A stretch of 64,000 nt of DNA from Eubacteriales bacterium. GTDB taxonomy: Bacteria > Bacillota > Clostridia > Lachnospirales > Lachnospiraceae. Below, piece after piece: positions 8,372-17,851 of this stretch. The translations under genes were made by a program, and so were the position numbers. The stretch spans positions 1 to 64,000 of the forward strand of contig JAUNGM010000019.1 of NCBI GenBank assembly GCA_030524545.1, read 5' to 3'. Each line of letters opens with the position of its first letter. The first letter of the stretch is position 1. The notes beneath the pieces were generated by a model. The model saw nothing but the letters and a program-made list of their open reading frames with translations, searched no databases and was not told the DNA's origin.

Positions 8372-9961
8372 ATGAGAGCCAGTGGTATTTTATTGCCGGT
8401 TTCCAGTATTCCGTCGGAATATGGAATCGGTTGTTTTTCAAAGGAGGCTTATGAGTTTGTAGATCAGTTGGCGGAAGCTGGCCAGAGATATTGGCAGATC
8501 CTGCCATTAGGCCCGACGGGATATGGGGATTCCCCGTACCAGTCATTTTCTACATTTGCAGGAAACCCGTATTTTATTGATCTGAAGGAATTTATTGAGA
8601 AAGGGCTTCTTACGGAACAGGAGTGTCGGGAATGTGACTGGGGCGGAAGCGAAAGCTACGTAGACTATGCAAAAATGTACGAGTCCAGATTTAAACTGCT
8701 TCGCCTTGCTTTTGAACGCTGGGACAGTAAAAAGGAAGAGGGATTTGATGATTTTGTAAAAGAAAATCATAGCTGGCTGGAAGATTACTGTACTTATATG
8801 GCAATCAAGAATGACTTAGGCGGCATTGGCTGGATGGAATGGCCGAAGGAACTGAAGAACCGGGAGCCCCAGGCATTGCGTGAAGCAAGAGAGCGCCTTG
8901 CAGAAGAAATCCAGTTCTATCGTTTTCAGCAGTTCTGGTTTACAGAGCAATGGGAAAAACTGAAAGCATACGTGAATAAGAAGGGCATCAAGATCATTGG
9001 TGATGTGCCGATTTACGTATCTTTTGACAGTGCAGATACCTGGGCGGATCCGGAACTGTTTCAGTTTGACGAAGAGAATAAGCCAATCGCTGTGGCAGGA
9101 TGTCCGCCGGATGCATTTTCTGCAACAGGACAGCTTTGGGGAAATCCTGTCTATAACTGGAAATACCATAAAAAAACAGGCTATGCATGGTGGATTCTTC
9201 GGATGGAGCACTCCATGAAGCGTTATGATGTGGCACGTATTGACCATTTCCGCGGATTTGATGAATACTATGCCATTCCGTACGGTGATAAAACTGCCGA
9301 ATGCGGTGAGTGGGAAAAGGGACCGGGAATGGATCTGTTCCGTGTTCTGAAGAAAAATGTGAAGAATCTGGAAGTAATCGCAGAGGACCTTGGTATTTTA
9401 ACGGACAGTGTACTGGAATTGCTGGAGGAGAGCGGTTTTCCGGGAATGAAGGTGCTGCAGTTCGCTTTTGACAGTTCAGAAAACAGCTCTTATCTGCCGC
9501 ATAAATATGAGAAGAACTGTGTCGTTTATACAGGTACTCATGACAATGAGACAACCAAAGGCTGGCTGGAAAATCTGCAGGGGCATGATCTGCAGTTTGT
9601 AAGAGAATATACGAACTGCTATGACAAACCGGTCAACGATTGTGTATGGGGTCTGATCCGTACTGCCATGGCGAGTGTGGCAGAGCTGGCGATCATTCCG
9701 ATTCAGGATTATCTGTGCCTTGGAAATGAGGCAAGACTGAATGCGCCATCTACCCTTGGCGATAACTGGAAGTGGAGACTTACCAGGGGCCAGATATCCG
9801 AGATCACTCTTTACCATATCAAAGAGCTGACCAGGATTTATGGAAGAAATCCGCTGGTACCAAAGGCTGAAGATCCGGAAGAAGAATCAGAGGAAACAGC
9901 AGAGACTGCCAAAAAGGAGAACATGGGCAAAAGCGGTGACACGGCTGTACAGAAAGGATAA
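8372..9961 (+). CDS. malQ: 4-alpha-glucanotransferase (amylomaltase)
   Basis: A 529-residue GH77 enzyme that moves glucan segments between maltodextrins in cytoplasmic starch and glycogen metabolism. The family motifs appear in order: LPLGPTGYGDSPYQSFS near the N-terminus, DVPIYVSFDSADTWADPELF, the nucleophile region RIDHFRGFDEYYAIP, the acid/base EDLG, and GTHDNETTKGW. About 30 C-terminal residues form an acidic, Glu/Lys-rich tail beyond the usual end near residue 500. GGAGG precedes the ATG. It is followed after 8 bases by a small membrane-protein gene, probably co-transcribed. Confidence 0.95.
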   Translation: MRASGILLPVSSIPSEYGIGCFSKEAYEFVDQLAEAGQRYWQILPLGPTGYGDSPYQSFSTFAGNPYFIDLKEFIEKGLLTEQECRECDWGGSESYVDYAKMYESRFKLLRLAFERWDSKKEEGFDDFVKENHSWLEDYCTYMAIKNDLGGIGWMEWPKELKNREPQALREARERLAEEIQFYRFQQFWFTEQWEKLKAYVNKKGIKIIGDVPIYVSFDSADTWADPELFQFDEENKPIAVAGCPPDAFSATGQLWGNPVYNWKYHKKTGYAWWILRMEHSMKRYDVARIDHFRGFDEYYAIPYGDKTAECGEWEKGPGMDLFRVLKKNVKNLEVIAEDLGILTDSVLELLEESGFPGMKVLQFAFDSSENSSYLPHKYEKNCVVYTGTHDNETTKGWLENLQGHDLQFVREYTNCYDKPVNDCVWGLIRTAMASVAELAIIPIQDYLCLGNEARLNAPSTLGDNWKWRLTRGQISEITLYHIKELTRIYGRNPLVPKAEDPEEESEETAETAKKENMGKSGDTAVQKG

Positions 9962-9969
9962 ATAAACCT

Positions 9970-10422
9970 ATGGAAGAAGAAAAAAAAGAAATAGAGGAAC
10001 AGGAAAGCAGCCAGAAGACACAAAATGGTTCCGGCAGAAGTACGTTCCTGATGGTTTTTGCAGGTATTTATCTCCTTTACACAGGTTATACCCTCTGCAA
10101 AAACGTCCTGGACGGACAGGAGGGCGCCGGCTGGGGATTTTTTGCGGTCGGAGTTATCTTTATTGTAATTGCGGTGGTTATGCTGTTCTATGGTATAAAA
10201 AACTACAGCGCCAGGGCAAAAGAAGGGAAGAATGCAGATGCTGCGGATGGGCGTTCAATTGAGAAAAACCAGGAGACAGCAGAAGAAATGAAGGTTGTTG
10301 AAGCATCCGCAGACTCCATGGAACATACAGATGTTCCCAACAGGCCGATGACCATAGCTGAGCGTGCCAGGCTGGCAGGCAGGCTTGAGGATGCAGTCGG
10401 GGATACGGAAGAAACAGAATGA
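9970..10422 (+). CDS. Small two-helix membrane protein of unknown function
   Basis: A 150-residue protein with a charged N-terminus (MEEEKKEIEEQESSQK), two hydrophobic helices (about residues 26-43 and 56-76) and a long acidic C-terminal tail containing MTIAERARLAGRLEDA. No family is recognised. It starts 8 bases after the malQ stop codon and ends before a strong bidirectional terminator, so it is probably the last gene of the malQ unit. Any link to maltodextrin use is only positional. Confidence 0.7.
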   Translation: MEEEKKEIEEQESSQKTQNGSGRSTFLMVFAGIYLLYTGYTLCKNVLDGQEGAGWGFFAVGVIFIVIAVVMLFYGIKNYSARAKEGKNADAADGRSIEKNQETAEEMKVVEASADSMEHTDVPNRPMTIAERARLAGRLEDAVGDTEETE

Positions 10423-10450
10423 TCGTAATTATATAATGAAGAAAAGAAAT

Positions 10451-10487
10451 ACCGCAGATAGTGATCTATCTGCGGTGTCTCTTTTTC
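10451..10487. terminator. Bidirectional terminator between convergent genes
   Basis: A perfect 11-bp stem, ACCGCAGATAG (10451-10461) with CTATCTGCGGT (10466-10476), is flanked by A-rich sequence on the left and a T tract on the right. It separates the malQ unit (+) from the VanZ-like gene (-), whose last codons it overlaps. Confidence 0.85.
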
Positions 10488-10984
10488 TTTGTTGTCTTTG
10501 TTTCGGGATTGTGCAGGGTGGACCAGCAGAAGGCCTGCACCAGAAGGATGCCGATGAAGGCGCCGATACTGTCAATTCCTACGTCTTTTACGGAAGGGCC
10601 GCGGTTGGCTACGAAGGACTGGTGATATTCGTCCAGTCCGGCAAACCCCACGCAGACAATTCCTGCAAGAAGCATGAGCCAGATTCCTCGTACTTTGTAT
10701 ACATAAAGCGGGAAGGAAATGGCAATGGCGAGAAGAAAATATTCCGTCATATGGGCGGCCTTTCTTACATAATACTGGATGCCATATGCTTCGCTGCTCA
10801 GTTCATCATAACTTTTTCCAAGGTTTAATACCTCATTTCTTGTTTCCACAATCTGATAGCTGACTTCATAGCTTAAATTCCCGGACACCTCCCCGGTCTG
10901 GGCTGAAAAATGATAAATCAGGCACATCATCAGAATTGCCGGAAGAAAAGACAGAGGTTTTAATAAATGTATTAATATTTTCAT
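10466..10984 (-). CDS. VanZ-like family membrane protein
   Basis: A 172-residue protein with four to five hydrophobic segments and the VanZ-family hallmarks: FSAQTGEVSG near the N-terminus, VRKAAHMTEYFLLAIAI, and AGLDEYHQSFVANRGPSVKDVGIDSIGAFIG. In enterococci VanZ gives low-level teicoplanin resistance, but most chromosomal Firmicutes homologues have no known role. No van genes are nearby, so I would not call resistance. Confidence 0.88.
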   Translation of the reverse strand: MKILIHLLKPLSFLPAILMMCLIYHFSAQTGEVSGNLSYEVSYQIVETRNEVLNLGKSYDELSSEAYGIQYYVRKAAHMTEYFLLAIAISFPLYVYKVRGIWLMLLAGIVCVGFAGLDEYHQSFVANRGPSVKDVGIDSIGAFIGILLVQAFCWSTLHNPETKTTKKKRHRR

Positions 10985-10997
10985 GGGTATAAATATA

Positions 10998-11033
10998 GCA
11001 CGGGTTTTCTGAAATGTAAAGAAAGCCCGTGCT
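10998..11033. terminator. Inverted repeat between folA and the VanZ-like gene
   Basis: AGCACGGG (10998-11005) and CCCGTGCT (11026-11033) form an 8-bp stem, with a T run only on the + side (TTTTTA). It lies just downstream of folA on the minus strand and may end that operon, though the T tract is on the wrong side for a classic minus-strand terminator. Confidence 0.45.
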
Positions 11034-11046
11034 TTTTATAAAGAAT

Positions 11047-11535
11047 TTATTTTCTCTCGTATTTGACAAACTGATATTCCAGGTCGAAATATGTCTGTTC
11101 TTCGCTGGATGCGGTAATCTTCCATTCCGGCATTTCGTCCAGGTTAGGGAAATAGCGGTCCGCCTCATAAGCAAAGTCGATTTTTGTAATGTGGGCGGTA
11201 TCACAGTAGGGCAGAAGCTGCTTATAAACACTGTCCCCGCCGATGCAGTATACATCGTCAGAGGGATATTTTTTGATTTCTTCCAGAAGTTCTTCTATCG
11301 TATGAACGACAATGGCGTCTTTTACCCGGAAGTCTTTATTTCCGGTGAGGACGATATTGGTTCTCTTTTTCAGAGGAAGGCCGTTCGGGAAGCTTTCCAG
11401 GGTCTTGCGGCCCATAACAACAACCTTTCCCATAGTTTCCTCGCGGAACATTTTCATATCGGCAGGAATGCTTACCAGAAGGCGGTTATCCTTGCCGATC
11501 GCCCAGTTTTTATCTACTGCTACAATGATATTCAT
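11047..11535 (-). CDS. folA: Dihydrofolate reductase
   Basis: 162 residues, the usual length. The N-terminus MNIIVAVDKNWAIGKDNRLL, the NADPH-binding VVMGRKTLESFPNG, and DDVYCIGGDSVYKQLLPYCD match DHFR. It reduces dihydrofolate to tetrahydrofolate in the cytoplasm, recycling the dihydrofolate produced by thymidylate synthase. thyA lies directly upstream on the same strand, so the two form a thyA-folA operon, as in many Firmicutes. Confidence 0.96.
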   Translation of the reverse strand: MNIIVAVDKNWAIGKDNRLLVSIPADMKMFREETMGKVVVMGRKTLESFPNGLPLKKRTNIVLTGNKDFRVKDAIVVHTIEELLEEIKKYPSDDVYCIGGDSVYKQLLPYCDTAHITKIDFAYEADRYFPNLDEMPEWKITASSEEQTYFDLEYQFVKYERK

Positions 11536-11633
11536 GATATGATCTCCTTATTTTGAAAGTGTCTGTGCCGACGGTGAAACAATGCCGGCGTATTGTTGAA
11601 AACGATAGAAGTATGTGGATAACTCCGCCCGGG

Positions 11634-12482
11634 TCAGATCGCAATGGGGATATTTTTGATCTGCGGCCATGTTTCGTAGTTTTCTACGATTAGATCATCC
11701 GTGGTAAAATCGTAGAAATTTTTGATTTCCGGATTCAGTCTGACAGTCGGGGCCGGATAAGGTGTCCGGGAGATCAGCTCCCGGACAACCGGAATATGAC
11801 GGTCATAAATATGGCAGTCAGAAATTACATGAACCAGTTCTCCGGCTTCCATATCACAGGCCTGGGCAAACATCATAAGCAGAATGGAATACTGGCAGAC
11901 ATTCCAGTTATTCGCTGCCAGAATATCCTGGGAACGCTGGTTTAAGATGGCATTCAGCGTCAGCTTGTCCTTCCCCGGTTCCTTTGTGACATTAAAGGTC
12001 ATGGAATAGGCACATGGATACAGGTTCATCTCATGAAGATCCTGATGAACATAGATATTTGTCATAATACGGCGGCTGTAAGGATTGTTCTTCAGGTCAT
12101 ACAGCACTCTGTCTACCTGATCCATCATACCTTCTTTATATTCGTGTTTTACGCTCATCTGGTATCCGTAGGCCTTGCCGATGGAGCCGGTTTCATCCGC
12201 CCAACTGTCCCAGATATGGCTGTGGAGGTCGTGGATGTTGTTGGATTTCTGCTGCCAGATCCAGAGGATTTCATCCATGGCACTCTTTAATGCAGTGCGT
12301 CTCAGGGTCAGGGCAGGAAATTCCTTACGAAGGTCGTAGCGGTTTACAACGCCGAATTTCTTGATGGTGTAAGCAGGAGTACCGTCTTCCCATACAGGGC
12401 GAACCTTTTCTCCCTCTGTGCTGGTGCCGGTGGCAATGACATCCTTGCACATGTCAATAAATATATGATCTGCTAAACTCAT
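11634..12482 (-). CDS. thyA: Thymidylate synthase (ThyA type)
   Basis: A 282-residue folate-dependent dTMP synthase. It shows the Arg phosphate-binding region TSTEGEKVRPVW, the catalytic-cysteine region NLYPCAYSMTFNV, LNAILNQRSQDILAANNWNVCQYSILL and DCHIYDRHIPVV. Note that the segment carrying the usual PPCH motif reads YPCAYSM, as in the ThyA subgroup of Bacillus/Clostridia enzymes where the Cys follows Pro. It makes dTMP from dUMP with methylene-tetrahydrofolate and is followed by folA after about 100 bases. Confidence 0.94.
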   Translation of the reverse strand: MSLADHIFIDMCKDVIATGTSTEGEKVRPVWEDGTPAYTIKKFGVVNRYDLRKEFPALTLRRTALKSAMDEILWIWQQKSNNIHDLHSHIWDSWADETGSIGKAYGYQMSVKHEYKEGMMDQVDRVLYDLKNNPYSRRIMTNIYVHQDLHEMNLYPCAYSMTFNVTKEPGKDKLTLNAILNQRSQDILAANNWNVCQYSILLMMFAQACDMEAGELVHVISDCHIYDRHIPVVRELISRTPYPAPTVRLNPEIKNFYDFTTDDLIVENYETWPQIKNIPIAI

Positions 12483-12744
12483 GGTTCCCTCCTTATAAGA
12501 ATGAGATTGTCATTGATCTAAAACAAGATTATTTAAGATTGTACCATACTTTCCCGGAGATTCCTACTGATTTTTGAAAACAATGAGTGAGACATGGCAT
12601 TGGCAGGTTGCTGTTTATGCCGAAGGCTTGCACAGGAACCATCGGCAAAAAAATGCTCCCCCGGAAGCGTTCCTGCCGAAGCGGCATATTCCAGAGGAGC
12701 ATAAATTTGCAGATAATAAATGGATATGACTTAATAAATCATGC

Positions 12745-13770
12745 TTATTCGATGACCTTCAGCCAGCCTTCCGGAGCCTCAATGCGGCCCATCTGGATAC
12801 CGGTGAGGGTATCATACAGCTTCTTGGTGATCGGTCCCATTTCAGTCATGCCGCTTGGGAAGCAGATTTCTTTGCCGTGGTCAACAATCTTGCCGACAGG
12901 AGAAATAACAGCAGCAGTTCCGCAAAGACCGCACTCTGCAAAGTCTTTTACTTCGTCAAGATAGATTTCTCTTTCTTCTGCTTCCAGTCCCAGATAGTGC
13001 TGAGCTACATAGATCAGGGAACGTCTGGTGATGGACGGCAGGATGGTGCTGGACTTCGGAGTTACCACCTTGTTGTCTTTGGTGACAAACAGGAAGTTGG
13101 CACCGCCGGTCTCTTCTACCTTGGTACGGGTAGCAGCGTCAAGGTACATATTCTCATCATAGCCCTGTTTGTGGGCATCTGTGATGGCATATAAGCTCAT
13201 GGCATAGTTCAGGCCTGCTTTGATGTGGCCGGTTCCGTGAGGTGCGGCACGGTCAAAATCGCAGACACGGATGGTGATCGGTTTTACGCCGCCCTTGAAA
13301 TACGGTCCTACCGGGGTGGTAAATACACGGAACTGATATTCGTCAGCCGGTTTTACACCGATTACCGGATTGGAACCAAACATATACGGACGGATGTATA
13401 AAGTTGCACCGGAGCCGAACGGCGGTACATAGGCAGCATTTGCCTTAATTGTCTGAACAACAGCATCCACAAAACGATCCTGCGGGAACACCGGCATTTC
13501 CAGTCTCTTTGCGGAGTTTTCCATACGCTCTGCATTCAGGTCAGGGCGGAAGGTCACGATGCGTCCGTCTTCTGTGGTATATGCTTTCATGCCTTCAAAA
13601 ACAGTCTGAGCGTACTGCAGAACGCCGGCACATTCATTGATAACTACGTTCTCGTCGGTAATGAGTGCGCCTTCATCCCAGGCACCATCTTTAAAGTTCG
13701 ATACATAACGATAATCTGTTTTCATATAACCGAAGCCAAGGCTGCTCCAGTCAATGTTCTTTTTTTCCAT
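12745..13770 (-). CDS. ilvE: Branched-chain amino acid aminotransferase
   Basis: About 341 residues, a PLP fold-type IV enzyme. LQYAQTVFEGMKAYTTEDG, the PLP-lysine region HIKAGLNYAMSLYA and EETGGANFLFVTKDNKVVTP match the long BCAT-II group. It interconverts Leu, Ile and Val with their 2-oxo acids. I chose the ATG at 13770 (MEKKNIDWSS), which lies 6 bases after GGAGGAAG. An in-frame ATG ten codons upstream lacks a ribosome site. It has its own promoter (13843-13871). I looked for a T-box leader upstream and saw none. Confidence 0.95.
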   Translation of the reverse strand: MEKKNIDWSSLGFGYMKTDYRYVSNFKDGAWDEGALITDENVVINECAGVLQYAQTVFEGMKAYTTEDGRIVTFRPDLNAERMENSAKRLEMPVFPQDRFVDAVVQTIKANAAYVPPFGSGATLYIRPYMFGSNPVIGVKPADEYQFRVFTTPVGPYFKGGVKPITIRVCDFDRAAPHGTGHIKAGLNYAMSLYAITDAHKQGYDENMYLDAATRTKVEETGGANFLFVTKDNKVVTPKSSTILPSITRRSLIYVAQHYLGLEAEEREIYLDEVKDFAECGLCGTAAVISPVGKIVDHGKEICFPSGMTEMGPITKKLYDTLTGIQMGRIEAPEGWLKVIE

Positions 13771-13842
13771 AATAAGCTTCCTCCAATCGCACTTGATCAA
13801 CAGCAGCAGATTCGTAATTTGCCTGCTGCCTGCCTTTTTATC

Positions 13843-13871
13843 ATTTTAAAACTTTTGCTATTCAACTTCAA
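13843..13871 (-). promoter_or_regulatory. sigma-A promoter of ilvE
   Basis: Read on the minus strand, TTGAAG and TAAAAT are separated by 17 bases. The 310-base interval 13771-14079 also holds the divergent promoter at 13959-13987, and a CTGCTG/CAGCAG repeat near 13800-13830 that could fold in the ilvE leader. I see no other gene in it. Confidence 0.6.
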
Positions 13872-13958
13872 TGAAAACTTTTCTTTTTTTGAAAAAAATA
13901 TCGAAACCAGGTGTTTCCTATGGTAAACTGAAAGAAGGGCAGAATCTGTAGCCCTCTC

Positions 13959-13987
13959 TTGTATTTTGTTTACAACTCCGCTATAAT
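13959..13987 (+). promoter_or_regulatory. sigma-A promoter of the XpaC-TelA operon
   Basis: TTGTAT (13959-13964) and TATAAT (13982-13987) are separated by 17 bases, about 90 bases before the first ATG. The transcript should cover both following genes. Confidence 0.7.
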
Positions 13988-14079
13988 AGAAGAGATTAAG
14001 CATCTGTTCAGGAGACCGTATTGAACAGATAAGAGATAAAGCGCAATTCTGACATCAGGAACGACATTGGAGGAAAAGA

Positions 14080-15330
14080 ATGGACGATTGGCGATTTGAC
14101 AGCCTGGATGATCTGGAAAGGATAGGGGACAAAGTCCAGGATATTATAGAAACAGCGATAGATTCCAAGAACTATCAGAAACTAAATCAGACGATAACAC
14201 AGGCGGTGAACAATACCATTCACCAGTATCAGCAGAGCCAGGCGAAGAATCAGGCAGTCAATGACAGGAAGCCAGGATATACTTCTCAAAGAAGCAATGT
14301 TTCCGTTCAGGGCCAGCGGGCATCAGAACGTTTGAACAGAATGCCTTCGCAGCAGCGCAGCCAGGTGGCGGAACCATGGGAAGCGAAGCCGGAGCTTTAC
14401 CGGAATCTTACAGGTCAGAAGGTAAAAAATATTCTCTATACGGTATTCGGCGGGATCCTCACAGGCGGGATGGCAGTGGGATTTTTAACTGTAGCTGCGT
14501 TCCAGGCCATTCTGGGAAGCACCAACCCTGTGGTTGCGGGACTGATGCTGGCGGGAATCGGTGCAGGCGGCGGCCTGTTGGCCTCCGGCTGTAAGGGACT
14601 CGGCAGAATCGGCAGATTTCATAAATATGTCAGGGCTCTCGGGACGAATACCTATTGTAATATCGAACAGCTTTCCAAGGTGGTACACAAGCCTGTGAAA
14701 TATGTCCGCAGGGACGTCCGGAATATGATCAGCAGAGGCTGGTTTCTGGAGGGGCATGTGGACAGGCAGGAGACATGTCTCATAACGGCAAATGAAACTT
14801 ACCGCTTATATGAGGAATCCCAGAAACAGCTTGAAATGAAAAAAGTGCAGGAAGAAGAACAGAAGATTGCCAGAAGTAAGAGAGAGCCGGAGGTTCAGGA
14901 GGTTCTTGATAAGGGTAGCGGCTACCTGAAAAAAATCCGGGAGAGCAATGATGCCATTCCGGGTGAAGAAATTTCAGCCAAAATCTCCAAGATGGAACAG
15001 ATCATCCAGCGGATTTTCGAACGCGCGGAAGCCCATCCGGAAATCATTCCGGATCTGAAGCGTCTGATGGATTACTATCTCCCAATGACGGTAAAGCTTC
15101 TGGATGCTTATGAAGATATGGACAGGCAGCCTGTGCAGGGAGAAAATATCCGAAACTCCAAAGCAGAGATCGAGAAGACTCTGGATACGCTGAATGATGC
15201 ATTTGCACGTCTTCTGGATTCCGTATTCGAGGATACGGCATGGGATGTTGCGAGTGATATTTCCGTTTTGAAGACGGTGCTCGCCCAGGAAGGCCTGACC
15301 GGAAGTGATTTTGAGAAACTAAAGAAATAA
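14080..15330 (+). CDS. XpaC-like 5-bromo-4-chloroindolyl phosphate hydrolysis family protein
   Basis: A 416-residue protein. The first ~115 residues are polar, Gln-rich and probably disordered. Two hydrophobic helices follow (about residues 117-170, with LTGGMAVGFLTVAAF and GAGGGLLASG), then a winged-helix-like stretch and a long helical tail. The layout matches Clostridia XpaC-family proteins, named after Bacillus xpaC. The biochemical role is unclear. It is paired with telA 35 bases downstream, as in many Firmicutes, where both are linked to toxic-anion or envelope-stress tolerance. Confidence 0.75.
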   Translation: MDDWRFDSLDDLERIGDKVQDIIETAIDSKNYQKLNQTITQAVNNTIHQYQQSQAKNQAVNDRKPGYTSQRSNVSVQGQRASERLNRMPSQQRSQVAEPWEAKPELYRNLTGQKVKNILYTVFGGILTGGMAVGFLTVAAFQAILGSTNPVVAGLMLAGIGAGGGLLASGCKGLGRIGRFHKYVRALGTNTYCNIEQLSKVVHKPVKYVRRDVRNMISRGWFLEGHVDRQETCLITANETYRLYEESQKQLEMKKVQEEEQKIARSKREPEVQEVLDKGSGYLKKIRESNDAIPGEEISAKISKMEQIIQRIFERAEAHPEIIPDLKRLMDYYLPMTVKLLDAYEDMDRQPVQGENIRNSKAEIEKTLDTLNDAFARLLDSVFEDTAWDVASDISVLKTVLAQEGLTGSDFEKLKK

Positions 15331-15365
15331 TTGCTTATAACATTTTCTAAAGAAGGAGAATAATT

Positions 15366-16523
15366 ATGACAGAGGAATTTAAGGATTTTGCAGAAACACC
15401 TGTTCTGACCCTGGAGCCGGATTTCGCGGAGCCAAAGCAGGAAGTGGCCCCGGTAATGGAGGAAAAACCGGAAATGGATGAAGTACAGAAAGAAATGGCT
15501 AAGATGGTACTGACTCCGGAAGAGCAGCAGATGGTAAATGATTTTGCCGGCAAAATTGACATCGAGAACACCAATCAGATTCTTCAGTACGGCGCAGGTA
15601 CTCAGAAAAAGATGGCGGATTTCTCCGACGAGGCGTTGAATAATGTCCGTTCCCAGGACCTTGGAGAGGTGGGAGACCTGCTGACGAATGTGGTAGTGGA
15701 ACTGAAGGGCTTTGATGTAGAAGAAGAAAAAGGCCTGTTTGGTTTCTTCAAGAAACAGTCCAATAAGATTGAGACAATGAAGCTCCGTTATGATAAGGCA
15801 GAGGCAAATGTGGAGAAAATTACGGATTCCCTTCAGAAACATCAGCTTCGCCTGCTGAAGGATTCTGCCATGATGGACAGAATGTATCAGCAGAATCTGA
15901 ACTATTTTAAAGAGCTTTCTATGTATATCCTGGCAGGTAAGAAGAAACTTGCAGAGGTGCGCAGCGGTAAGCTTCAGGAGCTGGAGAATAAAGCAAGGAT
16001 GAGCGGTCTTCCTGAGGATGCGCAGGCAGCCAAGGATCTGGATGAGAAGTGCAACCGCTTTGAGAAAAAAATCCATGATCTGGAGCTTACAAGAATGATC
16101 TCCCTGCAGACAGCACCGCAGATCCGTCTTGTACAGAATAATGACACCATGATGGTGGAAAAAATCCAGACAACCATTGTCAATACGATTCCTCTGTGGA
16201 AGAGCCAGATGGTACTGGCCCTTGGAATTGCCCATTCCACAGAAGCCGCACAGGCACAGCGTCAGGTAACAGATGTGACCAATGAGCTTCTCCGCAAGAA
16301 TGCGGAAGCTCTGCACATGGCATCTGTAGAGACAGCCAAAGAGTCTGAGAGGGGAATTGTAGATATGGATACCCTTAAGAAGACAAATGCGGATCTGATC
16401 GCAACTCTGGATGATGTGCTGAAGATTCAGAGAGAAGGCAGACAGAAACGTCAGGCTGCCGAAGCAGAGATGGCGCGTATGGAAAGTGACCTTAAGAACA
16501 AATTGCTGGAAATCCAGCATTGA
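15366..16523 (+). CDS. telA: Toxic anion resistance protein TelA family
   Basis: A 385-residue, almost wholly helical, soluble protein with the TelA/KlaA patterns VNDFAGKIDIENTNQILQYG, LGEVGDLLTNVVVELKGFD and TIVNTIPLWKSQMVLALGI. TelA proteins are associated with tellurite and cell-envelope stress resistance, but the mechanism is unknown. A GAAGGAGAA site precedes the ATG. It is the second gene of the XpaC-TelA unit and is followed by a terminator at 16639-16675. Confidence 0.9.
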   Translation: MTEEFKDFAETPVLTLEPDFAEPKQEVAPVMEEKPEMDEVQKEMAKMVLTPEEQQMVNDFAGKIDIENTNQILQYGAGTQKKMADFSDEALNNVRSQDLGEVGDLLTNVVVELKGFDVEEEKGLFGFFKKQSNKIETMKLRYDKAEANVEKITDSLQKHQLRLLKDSAMMDRMYQQNLNYFKELSMYILAGKKKLAEVRSGKLQELENKARMSGLPEDAQAAKDLDEKCNRFEKKIHDLELTRMISLQTAPQIRLVQNNDTMMVEKIQTTIVNTIPLWKSQMVLALGIAHSTEAAQAQRQVTDVTNELLRKNAEALHMASVETAKESERGIVDMDTLKKTNADLIATLDDVLKIQREGRQKRQAAEAEMARMESDLKNKLLEIQH

Positions 16524-16638
16524 CCGCGGCTATTTACAGTTTTATATATTGGAACAATGTCCATTTTGCAGGAGATTGGCTGTGAGCAGGAGCTATTGCT
16601 ATGGGGCAGCCATTTGGCTTATGGAGAATATAGAACCA

Positions 16639-16675
16639 ACACGGGGCTGCATATGAACCAGCCCCGTGTTTCTCT
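16639..16675 (+). terminator. Terminator after telA
   Basis: A perfect 11-bp stem, ACACGGGGCTG (16639-16649) with CAGCCCCGTGT (16659-16669), is followed by TTTCTCTC. Confidence 0.8.
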
Positions 16676-16749
16676 CATAACAAGTTGAGTTTTCAGACAT
16701 GCCGCCGAACCTTTCGGCGAGGGGCGGCAGAATACCAGGAGGAGCATGT

Positions 16750-17805
16750 ATGTACAGAGATCATACAAAAGTGATTCAGATCGGTGACAGGAAGATTGGG
16801 GGCGGCAACCCGGTTTTGATCCAGTCCATGACCAATACAAAAACCGAGGATGTTAAAGCAACCGTAGAGCAGATACTGGCTCTGGAGGGCGCCGGGTGCG
16901 AGATCATCCGCTGTGCAGTGCCTACAATGGAAGCGGCAGCAGCACTGAAAGAAATTAAGAAGCAGATTCACATTCCATTGGTTGCGGACATTCATTTTGA
17001 CTATCGTCTTGCTGTCGCAGCAATGGAAAACGGTGCGGATAAGATCAGGATCAATCCGGGAAATATCGGAAGCATTGAGCGTATCAAAGCAGTTGTGGAT
17101 GTGGCAAAAGATAGGAATATTCCTATCCGTGTAGGAGTCAACAGCGGCTCCCTGGAAAAGGAACTGGTAGAAAAATATCATGGCGTTACAGCTGAAGGAA
17201 TCGTAGAGAGCGCTCTGGATAAGGTGAAGATCATAGAGGATCTGGGCTATGATAATCTGGTCATCAGCATCAAGTCCTCGGATGTTCTGATGTGTGCAAG
17301 GGCCCATGAGATCATTGCAGAGAAGACTGATTATCCTCTTCATGTGGGAATCACGGAGGCCGGGACTCTGTACTCCGGCAATATCAAATCTGCCATCGGA
17401 CTTGGCATTATCCTGAATCAGGGAATCGGTGATACCATCCGTGTATCCCTGACAGGAGCCCCGCTGGAGGAAATCAAATCAGCCAAACGGATCCTGAAGA
17501 CCCTGGGTCTGCGCAAAGGCGGCGTAGAGGTGGTTTCGTGTCCTACCTGCGGCCGTACCCAGATCGATCTGATCGGTCTTGCCAACCAGGTGGAGGATAT
17601 GGTGCAGGATATTCCGCTGGATATCAAGGTTGCCGTAATGGGCTGTGTTGTCAACGGCCCTGGAGAGGCAAAAGAGGCGGACATCGGAATTGCGGGAGGA
17701 GTGGGCGTAGGCCTTCTTATCAAACGCGGAGAAATCGTAAAAAAGGTACCGGAAGACAAGCTTCTGGATACACTGCGTGAGGAATTGCTCCACTGGGAAG
17801 CATAA
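16750..17805 (+). CDS. ispG: 4-hydroxy-3-methylbut-2-enyl diphosphate synthase
   Basis: About 351 residues. This is a [4Fe-4S] enzyme of the MEP isoprenoid pathway that makes HMBPP from the cyclic diphosphate. The TIM-barrel start (GGGNPVLIQSMTNTKTEDV), DIHFDYRLA and RINPGNIG, and the cluster cysteines in SCPTCGRTQIDLI and MGCVVNGPGEA, are all visible. It is the short bacterial form. The ATG at 16750 follows GGAGG at 8 bases. Upstream in-frame codons have no ribosome site. polC starts 46 bases downstream and may be co-transcribed. Confidence 0.96.
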   Translation: MYRDHTKVIQIGDRKIGGGNPVLIQSMTNTKTEDVKATVEQILALEGAGCEIIRCAVPTMEAAAALKEIKKQIHIPLVADIHFDYRLAVAAMENGADKIRINPGNIGSIERIKAVVDVAKDRNIPIRVGVNSGSLEKELVEKYHGVTAEGIVESALDKVKIIEDLGYDNLVISIKSSDVLMCARAHEIIAEKTDYPLHVGITEAGTLYSGNIKSAIGLGIILNQGIGDTIRVSLTGAPLEEIKSAKRILKTLGLRKGGVEVVSCPTCGRTQIDLIGLANQVEDMVQDIPLDIKVAVMGCVVNGPGEAKEADIGIAGGVGVGLLIKRGEIVKKVPEDKLLDTLREELLHWEA

Positions 17806-17851
17806 GGCTAAACGGCTGCATGACCAAAGCGATGGCAAAAGAGGTTTTTGA

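Noticed and set aside
10466-10984. VanZ-like gene as glycopeptide resistance
   Set aside because: No vanA/vanH/vanX-type genes are nearby, and the family is widespread without a resistance role.
13771-14079. Possible T-box leader for ilvE
   Set aside because: I found no T-box sequence or specifier-type structure, only a CTGCTG-type repeat and two promoters.
15108-16520. Long minus-strand frame across telA
   Set aside because: A shadow of the telA/XpaC genes, Cys/Leu/His-rich, without a start site of its own.
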